The notes beneath the pieces were generated by a model that worked only from the letters and a program-made list of their open reading frames with translations, did no database searches and was not told the DNA's origin. A stretch of 16,055 nt of DNA from an uncultured Oscillospiraceae bacterium (GTDB lineage Bacteria; Bacillota; Clostridia; Oscillospirales; Ruminococcaceae), in contig CAJTSP010000052.1 of assembly GCA_910578965.1 (NCBI GenBank), positions 1 through 16,055 of the forward strand, given 5' to 3'. This document shows, piece after piece, positions 7,389 through 14,667 of the stretch. Position numbers and translations under genes: made by a program. Each line of letters starts with the position of its first letter. Positions within the stretch are counted from its first letter, which is position 1.

Positions 7389-8661
7389 GGCCTTCGCCCC
7401 CTTCCCCTTTGGTGGTTACAAGATAGCTGACCGAGTGGCTGAAGGAGCGCAGCGCCCCGCGCACCTGCTCTTCGGTAACGCCTGCCAGCGCCTCGATGGC
7501 TTCGGCCGGGCTCTGCACCGCGCCGCCCCGCAAAAGCTCGATGAGGTACCAGTTTTCCAGCCCGCCGATGCTGTCCTCCACCGAGGCCAGCCCGGACACA
7601 AGACCGCGGCGGCAGTCTTCCAGCTCCTGGGGGGTGATCGGCCCGCTGCAAAGCTGCTCCAGCTCGTGCAGAATGGCCCCCTCGGCCTTTTGGGCGTCGG
7701 CCGGCTCCACCCCGCTGTTGACGGTCATGCAGCCGGTAGCGCCCGAAAAGCCCGAGCCGCAGTAGTAGCAAAGGCCCTGCTTTTCGCGCACATTCAAAAA
7801 CAGCCGGCTGGTCACCGAACCGCCAAACAGGCTCATGGCCAGGCGGTAAACGGCCACTTCGGCGGGGTCGGCGGGCTTTGCGGCGGTAAACAGCATGCAA
7901 AGCTTTGCCTGCACCAGCTCCATCTGCTCGACATAGCGGGCAAGGGGCTGGCGGGGCATGGCGCTTTGGGGCAGCAGCGCAGCCGGGTCACGCTGTACCC
8001 CCCGCAGCGCCGCAAGCAGCCGCTGCCCGGCCGGCGCAGGGTCCATGCCGGTAACAAACACGTCGATGGAAGCGGTGCGCACAAGCTCGTGGTAGGCCTC
8101 GGTGAGCTGCTGCGGGGTGATGCCGGTCACCTCCTCAAGGTAGCCCTCCCGCTGGATGCCGGCGGGGGCGTCGTCAAAAAATTTGCGGGCGGCCTGCCGC
8201 GCGCAGTACAGGCGCTTATCGTTGATTTCGGCCTCCAGCCGGCGGGCCAGGGCGGTTTTTTCAATCTCAACCGCCTCGGGATCAAAGGCTCCGTTTACAA
8301 AATAAGGGTCAAACGCCGCGCCAAAGGCCAAGGCGGCGTACTCCTCGCCAAGCGCCTCGCCGGCAAGGGCATATTCGTCCTTAAGGCCGGTGACCCGCAC
8401 CATCAAAAGGTGGTTTGCGCCGTTGGAGCCCACCTCGGACGAGAGGGAGGCCCCGTACAGCTTTGCCAGCCGGCGGGAGAGCTGGGTCATGTCCGGGCAG
8501 CCGGCATACCCCCGCTCGAGCAGGAGCGGCAGCAGGGCGCGGGCGGTGGCCTGCTGCCGGCTGGCCGGGTACTGGAACTGGATGGTGATGCGGCAGCGGT
8601 TGAACTTTTTGGCCGGCAGCGAGATGAGGCGCACGCCGGGCAGGATTTGTTTGATCTGCAC
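7381..8661 (-). CDS. ymfF: M16 family protein lacking zinc motif, YmfF type
   Basis: The partner of YmfH in the same M16 fold. At the place of HxxEH it reads LLLER (residues 46-50), so the Glu remains but both zinc-binding His are lost; it should be catalytically inactive. The C-terminal half keeps the family pattern SRLFLNVREKQGLCYY, which in paired M16 enzymes helps bind substrate. I chose the GTG at 8661 (protein begins VQIKQILPGVRL), preceded by GAAAGG nine bases upstream. This gives 426 residues, matching its partner. The frame stays open to 8763, but the extra 34 residues are Pro/Ser-rich and unlike the family. It overlaps ymfH by 8 bases and begins the ymfF-ymfH-lgt-folD run. Confidence 0.9.
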   Translation of the reverse strand: MQIKQILPGVRLISLPAKKFNRCRITIQFQYPASRQQATARALLPLLLERGYAGCPDMTQLSRRLAKLYGASLSSEVGSNGANHLLMVRVTGLKDEYALAGEALGEEYAALAFGAAFDPYFVNGAFDPEAVEIEKTALARRLEAEINDKRLYCARQAARKFFDDAPAGIQREGYLEEVTGITPQQLTEAYHELVRTASIDVFVTGMDPAPAGQRLLAALRGVQRDPAALLPQSAMPRQPLARYVEQMELVQAKLCMLFTAAKPADPAEVAVYRLAMSLFGGSVTSRLFLNVREKQGLCYYCGSGFSGATGCMTVNSGVEPADAQKAEGAILHELEQLCSGPITPQELEDCRRGLVSGLASVEDSIGGLENWYLIELLRGGAVQSPAEAIEALAGVTEEQVRGALRSFSHSVSYLVTTKGEGGEGHA

Positions 8662-8898
8662 GTTTGACAACCTTTCTTTTACAAAAGCGGTTTTGGGCGT
8701 ATCGGCCCCTGCGGCGGGGCGCTTTGGGAAACATCCGAAAGGCGGGCTGGAGCTGCCTGGCACAAGCGAGAGATGCCCGCCCCGGGCCCGAGGAGGCTAT
8801 AGGGGCCGCAAAGCGGCTTTTTGAAGCGTTTTTGAGGGATGCACCTGCATACCGTCCCCGGCCGGCCGGGGCTTGTCCTGCCTTGCAAAGGGCGTTTT
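8662..8898. other. vanY-ymfF intergenic region with hairpins
   Basis: This 237-base gap has no gene I can support. It holds a 16-base perfect palindrome CCCCGGCCGGCCGGGG at 8856-8871. A 5-base-pair hairpin with AAA loop (8805-8817) is followed on the plus strand by TTTTT (8818-8822); this is terminator-like on the strand without genes. On the minus strand a weak promoter candidate (TTCAAA, 18 bases, TATAGC, about 8795-8824) could serve ymfF, but both boxes are poor. Confidence 0.4.
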
Positions 8899-9822
8899 TC
8901 AGCTTTGGCCCGCACCGGCCAGATATTCCTCCAGGCACAGGCCGCTCTCCTTGACGGCGGCGGCATTTTCGGGCCCGACATAGCGGTAATGCCAGGGCTC
9001 GTAAATGATGCCGGTTATGGCCTGCTTGTCCAGCGGGTAGCGCAGGATAAAGCCGTATTCCTGCGCGTGCTGGCCCAGCCACCGAAAAGCGTCGGTATCC
9101 GCAAACCCTTCATCCAGGCTTTGGTAGCCGGGGGTAACGATATCCGCCGCCAGGCCGGAGTTATGCTCGGAATAGCCGGGTACCGCAACCACCGTTTTGG
9201 CTTTATTATAGGCGTCCTCCTCCGAGTAGCCCTGCCCTTTCCATTTTTCCAGCTCCTGGTTAAATAGGCCGGTTTGGTATTCCACCGAGCGGTAGCCGCT
9301 GCAAAGCAGAAGCTCCACCCCGTCCGCCGCTGCCGCATCCTGCATACGGATGTAGGCCTCGGCTGCCTCGGCCTGCAGTTGTTTACCGTTGGAGGATTCG
9401 GCCGTTTTAGTCTCGACCTCATAGCCGTCCGGTAAAGGGACGTTGTTGTTGACCAGGATCATCCGCCAATCGCCGGGGTCGGCTGCGGGCAGCGCCCCAG
9501 ACGAGGCACTGGATGCGGGGCCGGAGGCGCCGGCATCGGAAGCCGCACTCTGGGGCAGGCTTTGGGCCGCGCTTTGGGAAGTGCCGCCGGACGAGCCGGC
9601 CATTTTTTGCTTTATAAAGCCCGCCGCCTTTACAATGCCAAAAATCAGCAGTGCCAAGAGGGCCAGGCAGGCAAGGGCAAAAAGGATGCGGTTGCGTAAA
9701 ATCCGCCGCTTGCGCCGCCTGCGGGCTTCGGCCCTGCGGCGGCGGTATTCGGCCTCCTGCCGGCTTCCGGGCCGGCCCGGCCCGCCGGAATACCCGCCCG
9801 GGTAGTTGATACGGTTCGCCAT
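8899..9822 (-). CDS. VanY-type D-Ala-D-Ala carboxypeptidase, membrane-anchored
   Basis: Zinc metallopeptidase of the VanY/M15B family that trims the terminal D-alanine from peptidoglycan stem peptides. I use the ATG at 9822 (MANRINYPGG), which has AGGGGAGG seven bases upstream; the frame is open to 9894 but the extra 24 residues have no ribosome site. The 307-residue protein has an Arg/Lys-rich cytoplasmic start (27-45), one membrane helix (about 46-64), a Ser/Ala/Gly-rich linker and an extracellular catalytic domain. Zinc and catalytic residues are seen in SEHNSGLAAD (His220, Asp227) and EPWH (Glu275, His278). It has its own promoter. No vanA/vanB-like ligase or two-component genes are nearby, so a housekeeping wall role is more likely than glycopeptide resistance. 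Confidence 0.92.
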   Translation of the reverse strand: MANRINYPGGYSGGPGRPGSRQEAEYRRRRAEARRRRKRRILRNRILFALACLALLALLIFGIVKAAGFIKQKMAGSSGGTSQSAAQSLPQSAASDAGASGPASSASSGALPAADPGDWRMILVNNNVPLPDGYEVETKTAESSNGKQLQAEAAEAYIRMQDAAAADGVELLLCSGYRSVEYQTGLFNQELEKWKGQGYSEEDAYNKAKTVVAVPGYSEHNSGLAADIVTPGYQSLDEGFADTDAFRWLGQHAQEYGFILRYPLDKQAITGIIYEPWHYRYVGPENAAAVKESGLCLEEYLAGAGQS

Positions 9823-10128
9823 TGCACTGCCTCCCCTGGGGCCTGCCGGCTTCCCGAACGGCGGAGCGCCTACCCGCACCCCTCGCACCGCCATGGATTT
9901 TTTGCCGGCAGATCAATTTTGCCGCGGGCCAAACGGCACGCAAAGCCCATTATACGCCCGTTTTGGAACGCTGTAAACCGGCGCAGGCGGTTGTGCGATG
10001 TAAATTATTTGTAAAATCTGGGCAGACGGAACCGCAAGCCGGCCCGCCGGGCAGGATACGGCCCCGCCGACGGGCCGAGGGGCGCAAAGGGGCAAAAGGC
10101 CGAGCAAAGGCTCACAAACGCAGAGGAC
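9823..10128 (-). other. Intergenic region upstream of vanY
   Basis: About 306 bases lie between the end of the HemW-like radical SAM gene and the vanY start. They contain the vanY promoter (9949-9977), a leader of about 120 bases and the ribosome site. No convincing terminator for the upstream gene is seen; a 5-base-pair GC hairpin near 10063-10080 lacks a T tract. No small gene is supported. Confidence 0.6.
9949..9977 (-). promoter_or_regulatory. Sigma-A-type promoter for vanY
   Basis: On the minus strand TTTACA (9977-9972) is followed after exactly 17 bases by TATAAT (9954-9949). This is a near-consensus vegetative promoter. Transcription would start near 9942, about 120 bases before the vanY ATG. 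It shows that vanY can be expressed independently of the radical SAM genes upstream. Confidence 0.8.
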
Positions 10129-11382
10129 CTACAGCCGGAGCTGCCGGGGGAACGCCTCCTTTCGCAGCCTGCCCCACATTTGGTCGATGTAGGCAAGGGT
10201 GTAAAAATTTTCGTAGTAGTGGTAATAAAAGGCGCCCTTAAGGGTCATCTGGTAAACGCCGCCCCGCTCTTGAACAAAGCCCAAAATCCGGGCCAGCCAG
10301 AGCTCAGCGCCATACGTTTGCCTGAGCGGCCGGCCAAAAAAACGCTCAAACTCGGCGGCCGATACCCGGGTGGAGTAGGCGGCCCAAAAGAGGTAATAGA
10401 CCATCCGCTGGCGCAGGGTAAACCGGAGGGTGAGCGAGGTGGGTAGCTGCCCCCTGCCCACCCGGCGGCAGTACTCCTCTACCGAAAAGGTGTTGATCTT
10501 GAACTGCCGCTCGAGCAGGGTGGTGGCCGAACAGCCGAACCCCAAAAAGTTTTCCCGCGTCATGGAGGAATACTCTGCCTTTGGCGCACTGGAAAAGGTC
10601 CAGATGGAGGTACGCTTGCAGCCCCTGCCAAGGCAATAATCGGTAATGGCATCCAGCAGGCGGCGTTTTTGCCGGCTCGGCATGGGCGGCACCTTGGCCT
10701 CGGTAAAGGTAAAGTTGATAAAGGGATAGATCGCAATGTGGTTGGCCCCACCGGCAAAGGCGGCATCCACATCCGCTTTCAGGTCCTCAAAGGTCTGGCC
10801 GGGCAGGGCAAAGATCAGGTCCATCGAAACGGTTTCAAACGGCTCCGCCCGCAAAGCCTCTGCCAGCGCGGCCGCATCCACCGCCGGGCGGCCGAGCAAG
10901 GCTTGGTACTTGGGCAAAAAGGACTGCACCCCAATGCTGATGCGGGTAACGCCGGCCTGCCGCAGCGTCCGGAGCACCGGCGGGGTAACCTCGCGCGGGT
11001 GCAGCTCGACACCGACGCCCCCGGTAATGGTAAAATGCCGGCGCAGCGCCGCAATGACCTCGCCCAGCCGGCCGGCCGCAAGGGCAGGGCTCCCCCCGCC
11101 AAAATAGAGGCTGGTGACCTCTTTTTGCCCCTCTGCCTGCCCGCCCACCAGCTCGATTTCCTGTAAAAGGGCGTCGATATAGGCGTTGCACCCTGTTGGC
11201 GAATAAAGGGTTTTGCAGTAGGGGCAGAACCCGCAGATGCTTTTGCAAAAGGGGATATGCACGTAAAGCCCCAGGTTTTGGCAGCCGGAAAAGGGCAGGG
11301 CCTGGTCGTATTCGCCGGTAAAAACAAAGGGCCGTGGCGACCGGGTCAGCCAGGCCCTTGTAAGGCTTGTGAGGATGCTCAT
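10129..11382 (-). CDS. Radical SAM protein of the HemN/HemW-like class
   Basis: Predicted iron-sulfur enzyme that cleaves S-adenosylmethionine to start radical chemistry; the substrate is unknown. With the ATG at 11382 it has 417 residues. The cluster motif after GLYVHIPF is Cys46, Cys50, Cys53, with a further Cys56 (CKSICGFCPYC). HemN/HemW proteins have CxxxCxxCxC or CxxxCxYCxF there, so the fourth cysteine is shifted. Other HemW-class signatures are GGGSP at 95-99, SIGVQSF and DLIFALPGQT. The C-terminal part (VYYLFWAAYST onward) fits a HemN_C-like helical domain. No heme genes are nearby, so heme synthesis or insertion is not supported. The start is uncertain: no ribosome site precedes this ATG, and the frame is open to a GTG at 11478. 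Confidence 0.85.
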   Translation of the reverse strand: MSILTSLTRAWLTRSPRPFVFTGEYDQALPFSGCQNLGLYVHIPFCKSICGFCPYCKTLYSPTGCNAYIDALLQEIELVGGQAEGQKEVTSLYFGGGSPALAAGRLGEVIAALRRHFTITGGVGVELHPREVTPPVLRTLRQAGVTRISIGVQSFLPKYQALLGRPAVDAAALAEALRAEPFETVSMDLIFALPGQTFEDLKADVDAAFAGGANHIAIYPFINFTFTEAKVPPMPSRQKRRLLDAITDYCLGRGCKRTSIWTFSSAPKAEYSSMTRENFLGFGCSATTLLERQFKINTFSVEEYCRRVGRGQLPTSLTLRFTLRQRMVYYLFWAAYSTRVSAAEFERFFGRPLRQTYGAELWLARILGFVQERGGVYQMTLKGAFYYHYYENFYTLAYIDQMWGRLRKEAFPRQLRL

Positions 11383-11435
11383 AAAAAATGCGGCGGCCGT
11401 ACGGCAAAAGCCCGTATGCCCCGTTTTGCGGCCGC
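11383..11435 (-). promoter_or_regulatory. Terminator-like hairpin directly before the HemW-like gene
   Basis: On the minus strand GCGGCCG (11435-11429) pairs with CGGCCGC (11399-11393), and TACGG (11416-11412) pairs with CCGTA (11404-11400). The 3' arm is continuous and the 5' arm has a 12-base bulge. Four bases (CGCA) separate it from six T (11388-11383), which abut the ATG at 11382. It looks like an intrinsic terminator or attenuator placed against the start codon, and may also hide it. There is no ribosome site between. Confidence 0.4.
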
Positions 11436-11518
11436 ACCGCCAACAACCTCCCCTCCGCTCAAAATCCCGTGCGCCCACCCTACATACAGGATGGGCAGGG
11501 TACTGCTTTTATGCAATT

Positions 11519-11544
11519 GTCGCAGCCTTTAGTCGCAGCCTTTA
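11519..11544. repeat. 13-base exact tandem duplication over a stop codon
   Basis: GTCGCAGCCTTTA occurs twice in immediate succession (11519-11531 and 11532-11544). The second copy contains the TAA stop of the upstream radical SAM gene, read on the minus strand. The unit is not a multiple of three, so the copies are out of frame. This looks like a recent slippage duplication in the 3' end. Confidence 0.8.
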
Positions 11545-12444
11545 TATATACCGCAGATAGGTACGCAGCATATCCAGGATAACCCGGATATTGCCTCTAA
11601 AAAGCAGGGTGTACTCGGCCACAAAAAAATAGCCGCACTCGCCGCACAGGCCCTCTACCGAGATGCAGCGCCCACAGGTGCTCAAAACCCCGTTTTCCAT
11701 TACCACGCATTGGCGGCAGGGTGTGGGGAAGCTGCCCTCAATAAGGTACGGGAAGGCGCTTTTGAGATTAAAGACCGGCGCGCCCTGCCGCATCATCCGC
11801 CGGATGGCCGCACAGCAGGCGGCTTTATCCTCCCGGGTGAGGGCGAGCGCCCGTGTATCGGGATACGGGGTGTGGAAATTGAAGGATACCGCCCGGACGT
11901 TTTTCGTGTTTTGCGCAAGCCGGCAAACCGCTTCCACCGCGTGCTTGTTGAGCTGGTTGATCGCCATATAAAAGCAGATGTTATCCCGCGGGGCGTTTTG
12001 GATGTTTTGCATGATGCGGCTATAGCTTTCGCCCCGGATGGCCTCATGCTCCTCCCTTCCGCCGTCCAGGCTTAAAAGGATCAGGTCGGCCTCCGGCAGC
12101 TTGAGCGGGAAGGTCCCGTTTGTAACCACATTTACAATCAGAAAGCCCATCTCTTTTGCTTCGGCCACCAGCGAGCGCAGGGACTTTTCGCCGTCCTGCC
12201 ACAAAAAAGTCTCGCCGCCGCAAAAAAAGAGGATGCGCACCCCCATAGCGTAAAGCTGCTCCATCTCGGCCCGTACCTGCGCATACGGGTAGAGCACCGA
12301 GGCGATGTTGTTAACCGAGCAGTGCTTACAGTGCAGATTGCAGCGGTCGGTAAGGATAATGGTGCCAAGGATCGGCTTTTGCCGGCGCAGCAGAATGCTT
12401 TTTGCCCCAAACAAGGCCAGTTGCATAAAGGCAGAAAATTTCAC
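11542..12444 (-). CDS. Radical SAM protein with Cys-rich C-terminal cluster domain
   Basis: Predicted S-adenosylmethionine radical enzyme of unknown substrate, 300 residues. The core motif is CNLHCKHC (Cys35, Cys39, Cys42), followed by FFCGGE, typical of the MoaA/PqqE/HpnH-like group. The C-terminus has three CxxC pairs (Cys243/246, 257/260, 267/270), which suggests one or more auxiliary iron-sulfur clusters in a SPASM/Twitch-like domain. The N-terminal 20 residues are hydrophobic and basic, possibly a membrane-surface helix. The first codon is GTG (12444), 14 bases after the lysC stop, with only a weak GGGG upstream; the ATG at 12426 is an alternative. The gene is probably translated by coupling from lysC and co-transcribed with the threonine operon. 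There is no precursor peptide gene beside it. Confidence 0.85.
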   Translation of the reverse strand: MKFSAFMQLALFGAKSILLRRQKPILGTIILTDRCNLHCKHCSVNNIASVLYPYAQVRAEMEQLYAMGVRILFFCGGETFLWQDGEKSLRSLVAEAKEMGFLIVNVVTNGTFPLKLPEADLILLSLDGGREEHEAIRGESYSRIMQNIQNAPRDNICFYMAINQLNKHAVEAVCRLAQNTKNVRAVSFNFHTPYPDTRALALTREDKAACCAAIRRMMRQGAPVFNLKSAFPYLIEGSFPTPCRQCVVMENGVLSTCGRCISVEGLCGECGYFFVAEYTLLFRGNIRVILDMLRTYLRYI

Positions 12445-12458
12445 GCGGAGAGCCCCGT

Positions 12459-13667
12459 TTACTGGATGAACTCGTCATGGATGGCGGCCATGGCGCGGTC
12501 GGCCTCGTCCAGCTTGATGATGACGCTGATCTTGATCTCGCTGGTGGAGATCATGCGGATATTGATATTGTTCTCATATAAAGCCTCAAACATCCGGCTG
12601 GCCACCCCCGAATGGCTCTGCATGCCGGCCCCCACCACCGAGACCTTGGCAACATCCTTATCCACATAAATCTCGCCTCCGCCAAACCGGACCTGGTTTT
12701 CTTTGAGGACGGCAACAGCGATTTCAGCATCGTTTTTGGGTACGGTAAAGATCAGATCCTTGTTGTCGCCCCGGCCGGTGCTTTGCAGGATGATGTCCAC
12801 ATTGATCTTTTTGCGGGCCAGCGCCCCAAACACCTTAAAGGACATGCCGGGCACATCCGGCACCTCCATAATCGAGATTACCGCCACATTGGTGTCCTTT
12901 GCGACGCCCTTGATCAGCATGCCTTCCATCTCGCTCGTTACCTCCTTTACGATCGTACCCGGCATCGGGTTGAGGCTGGATAGCACCTCCAGCTCGACCC
13001 CGTATTTTTTTGCAAGCTCCACACTGCGGTTGTTGAGCACCTGCGCGCCCAGGGTTGCCAGCTCAAGCATCTCGTCAAAGGTGATCTCGGGCAGCTTGCG
13101 CGCCTTTTTGATGTAGCGCGGGTCGGCGGTGTACACCCCTTCCACGTCGGTATAGATCTGGCAGCGGTCGGCGTGCAGGGCGGCCGCGATGGCTACCGCG
13201 CTGGTATCCGACCCGCCGCGGCCTAGGGTGGTGATGTCCTCCATCCGGTTCAGCCCCTGGAAGCCCGCCACCACCACCACCCGGTTGCGGGCAAGCTCAC
13301 TCTCGATCCGCTCCGAGTCGATCCGCTTGATGCGTGCGTTGGTATAGGTACGGTCGGTCTGGAAGCCCGCCTGCCAGCCGGTAAGGCTGATGGCCGGCAC
13401 CCCCACGGAATCCAGCGCCATGGCCAGGAGCGAAACCGAAATCTGTTCGCCGGTGGCCAGCAGCATATCCATTTCCCTTTTGGATGGGTCGTGTGTGATC
13501 TCTGCGGCCTTGGCGATCAGATCGTCGGTCGTATCGCCCTGGGCGGATACCACCACCACCACGTCGTTGCCTGCGTTGCGGGTGTCTGCCACGATACGCG
13601 CAACATTAAAGATACGGTCCCGGTTGGCTACCGAGGTACCGCCAAATTTCTGCACGATCAACCCCAT
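12459..13667 (-). CDS. lysC: Aspartokinase, lysC type, with internal beta-subunit start
   Basis: Phosphorylates aspartate with ATP, the first step toward lysine, threonine, methionine and diaminopimelate. The ATG at 13667 (MGLIVQKFGG) gives 402 residues and has GGGAGGAG 10-12 bases upstream; the longer frame to 13700 adds 11 unlike residues. KFGGTSV is at 7-13 and GRGGSDTSAVA follows in the kinase domain. The last 150 residues hold paired ACT domains, the feedback-binding part. At codon 247 there is an in-frame ATG with a perfect ribosome site (see separate entry). The gene follows hom and thrB by 78 bases, suggesting joint control of threonine supply. Which amino acid inhibits it cannot be told from sequence. 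Confidence 0.97.
   Translation of the reverse strand: MGLIVQKFGGTSVANRDRIFNVARIVADTRNAGNDVVVVVSAQGDTTDDLIAKAAEITHDPSKREMDMLLATGEQISVSLLAMALDSVGVPAISLTGWQAGFQTDRTYTNARIKRIDSERIESELARNRVVVVAGFQGLNRMEDITTLGRGGSDTSAVAIAAALHADRCQIYTDVEGVYTADPRYIKKARKLPEITFDEMLELATLGAQVLNNRSVELAKKYGVELEVLSSLNPMPGTIVKEVTSEMEGMLIKGVAKDTNVAVISIMEVPDVPGMSFKVFGALARKKINVDIILQSTGRGDNKDLIFTVPKNDAEIAVAVLKENQVRFGGGEIYVDKDVAKVSVVGAGMQSHSGVASRMFEALYENNINIRMISTSEIKISVIIKLDEADRAMAAIHDEFIQ
12927..12948 (-). promoter_or_regulatory. Internal ribosome site and start for aspartokinase beta subunit
   Basis: On the minus strand AAAGGAGG (12948-12941) precedes an in-frame ATG (12929-12927) by 11 bases. This start is codon 247 of lysC and would yield a 156-residue protein made only of the ACT domains. 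In B. subtilis aspartokinase II the beta subunit (about 163 residues) starts at a similar codon of the same gene. A second in-frame ATG at 12920 is a less likely alternative. Confidence 0.75.
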
Positions 13668-13745
13668 CTTAACTCTACTCCTCCCTGCATCCCCACACAA
13701 GGGATTTTACGCCGGTATGCCACCCGGCAATGCTTTGTGCCGCGC

Positions 13746-14645
13746 TTATCCTACCGTTTCAACTGCCGCGCCGGCATTTTCTGCCAGCAGCCGCCGCAGC
13801 GAAAAAGCCAGCAGCCGCTCCTCAGCCGCCATAGCCTCCTCGGCCTTGGCAAAAAAGTCCTCGTTCTCGCGGTGTACCACCGCCATGATGGTCGGCCCCG
13901 CGCCAGACAGGTATACCGCATAGGCGCCCAGCTCGGCGGCAAGCTCAAAAATCCCCTCCCCGCCCGGCACCAGCGGCAGCCGGTACTGCTGGTGCAGCGC
14001 GTCCTTGGTGGCAACGCGCAACAGCTCGTACTCGCCGTCGCAAAAGGCCGCGGTGGCCAACGCCGCACGGGAAAGGTTATACACTGCATCCTTATGGGCC
14101 ACCTGCTGGGGCAGCGCCGCGCGGGCCTTTTCGGTGGGCAGCTTGAAGTTGGGGATAAAGGCCGCAAAAGCAAGGTCGGCGCTGATGTCTTTTTTAACGC
14201 TGTACACCTGGCCCTCGTCGTAAGCGCTTGCCACAAAGCCCCCTAACATGGCGGGAGCCACGTTGTCCGGGTGGCCCTCGATGGCGGTGGCCAGGGTGAG
14301 CATCTGGCGTGGGGTAAGCGGGCCGCCCAGCATGGCGTTGGCCCCTAAGATGCCCGCCACAATACAGGCAGAGCTGGAGCCCAGGCCCCGCGCCATAGGG
14401 ATGGCGTTGGTCTGAATGATTCGCAGCCCAGGCAGCGGCCTATCCACCTGGTCAAACACGGTCTTAACCGAGCGGTAAACCAGGTTGGAGGGGCCTTTGG
14501 GGATGAGCGAGCCGTCGGCCGAAAGTATCTCGAGCCGGTCGCTCCGTTCAAAGCACACCGTGTTATACAGCGAAACCGCAAGCCCCAGCGAATCGAACCC
14601 GGCGCCTACATTGGCGCTGGTTGCGGGAACCGTTACCTTTACCAT
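13746..14645 (-). CDS. thrB: Homoserine kinase
   Basis: GHMP-family kinase that phosphorylates homoserine, committing it to threonine. Using the ATG at 14645 (MVKVTVPATSANVG), the protein has 299 residues, the usual size. The open frame extends to 14774, but the ribosome site GGGGGAG nine bases upstream of 14645 and the family N-terminus decide the start. ATSANVGAGFDSLG is at 8-21, the ATP loop GLGSSSA at 87-93, and YLSGAGPTIMA near the C-terminus is the third GHMP motif. It lies 22 bases after hom. No threonine synthase gene is seen in the window, so the last step must be encoded elsewhere. Confidence 0.97.
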   Translation of the reverse strand: MVKVTVPATSANVGAGFDSLGLAVSLYNTVCFERSDRLEILSADGSLIPKGPSNLVYRSVKTVFDQVDRPLPGLRIIQTNAIPMARGLGSSSACIVAGILGANAMLGGPLTPRQMLTLATAIEGHPDNVAPAMLGGFVASAYDEGQVYSVKKDISADLAFAAFIPNFKLPTEKARAALPQQVAHKDAVYNLSRAALATAAFCDGEYELLRVATKDALHQQYRLPLVPGGEGIFELAAELGAYAVYLSGAGPTIMAVVHRENEDFFAKAEEAMAAEERLLAFSLRRLLAENAGAAVETVG

Positions 14646-14667
14646 CTTATGCCGCTCCCCCTCAAGG

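Noticed and set aside
7300..8667. Plus-strand open frame of 455 codons opposite ymfF
   Set aside because: Low-complexity Gly/Ala/His-rich translation without family features, and ymfF/ymfH are clear on the other strand.
8662..8763. 34-residue N-terminal extension of YmfF
   Set aside because: The extension is Pro/Ser-rich and unlike the family, while the GTG at 8661 has a ribosome site and gives the normal length.
8899..9822. Glycopeptide resistance locus
   Set aside because: Only the VanY-type peptidase is present; no ligase, dehydrogenase, dipeptidase or sensor/regulator gene is in the window.
10129..11382. Calling the gene hemW or hemN
   Set aside because: Shared class signatures are present, but the cysteine motif is altered and no heme genes are near, so a specific name is not justified.
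10835..11446. Minus-strand 203-codon frame starting at TTG after a GGAGG-rich stretch
   Set aside because: The start signal looks good, but the frame overlaps the HemW-like gene and its translation is Arg/Pro/Gly-rich noise; the radical SAM motifs are all in one other frame, so no frameshift is needed.
11383..11541. Possible T-box: AGGGTGG at 11481-11475 on the minus strand upstream of a T-run hairpin
   Set aside because: Only the first half of the T-box core matches, the sequence after it differs from the consensus, and the 159-base gap leaves no room for a normal stem I.
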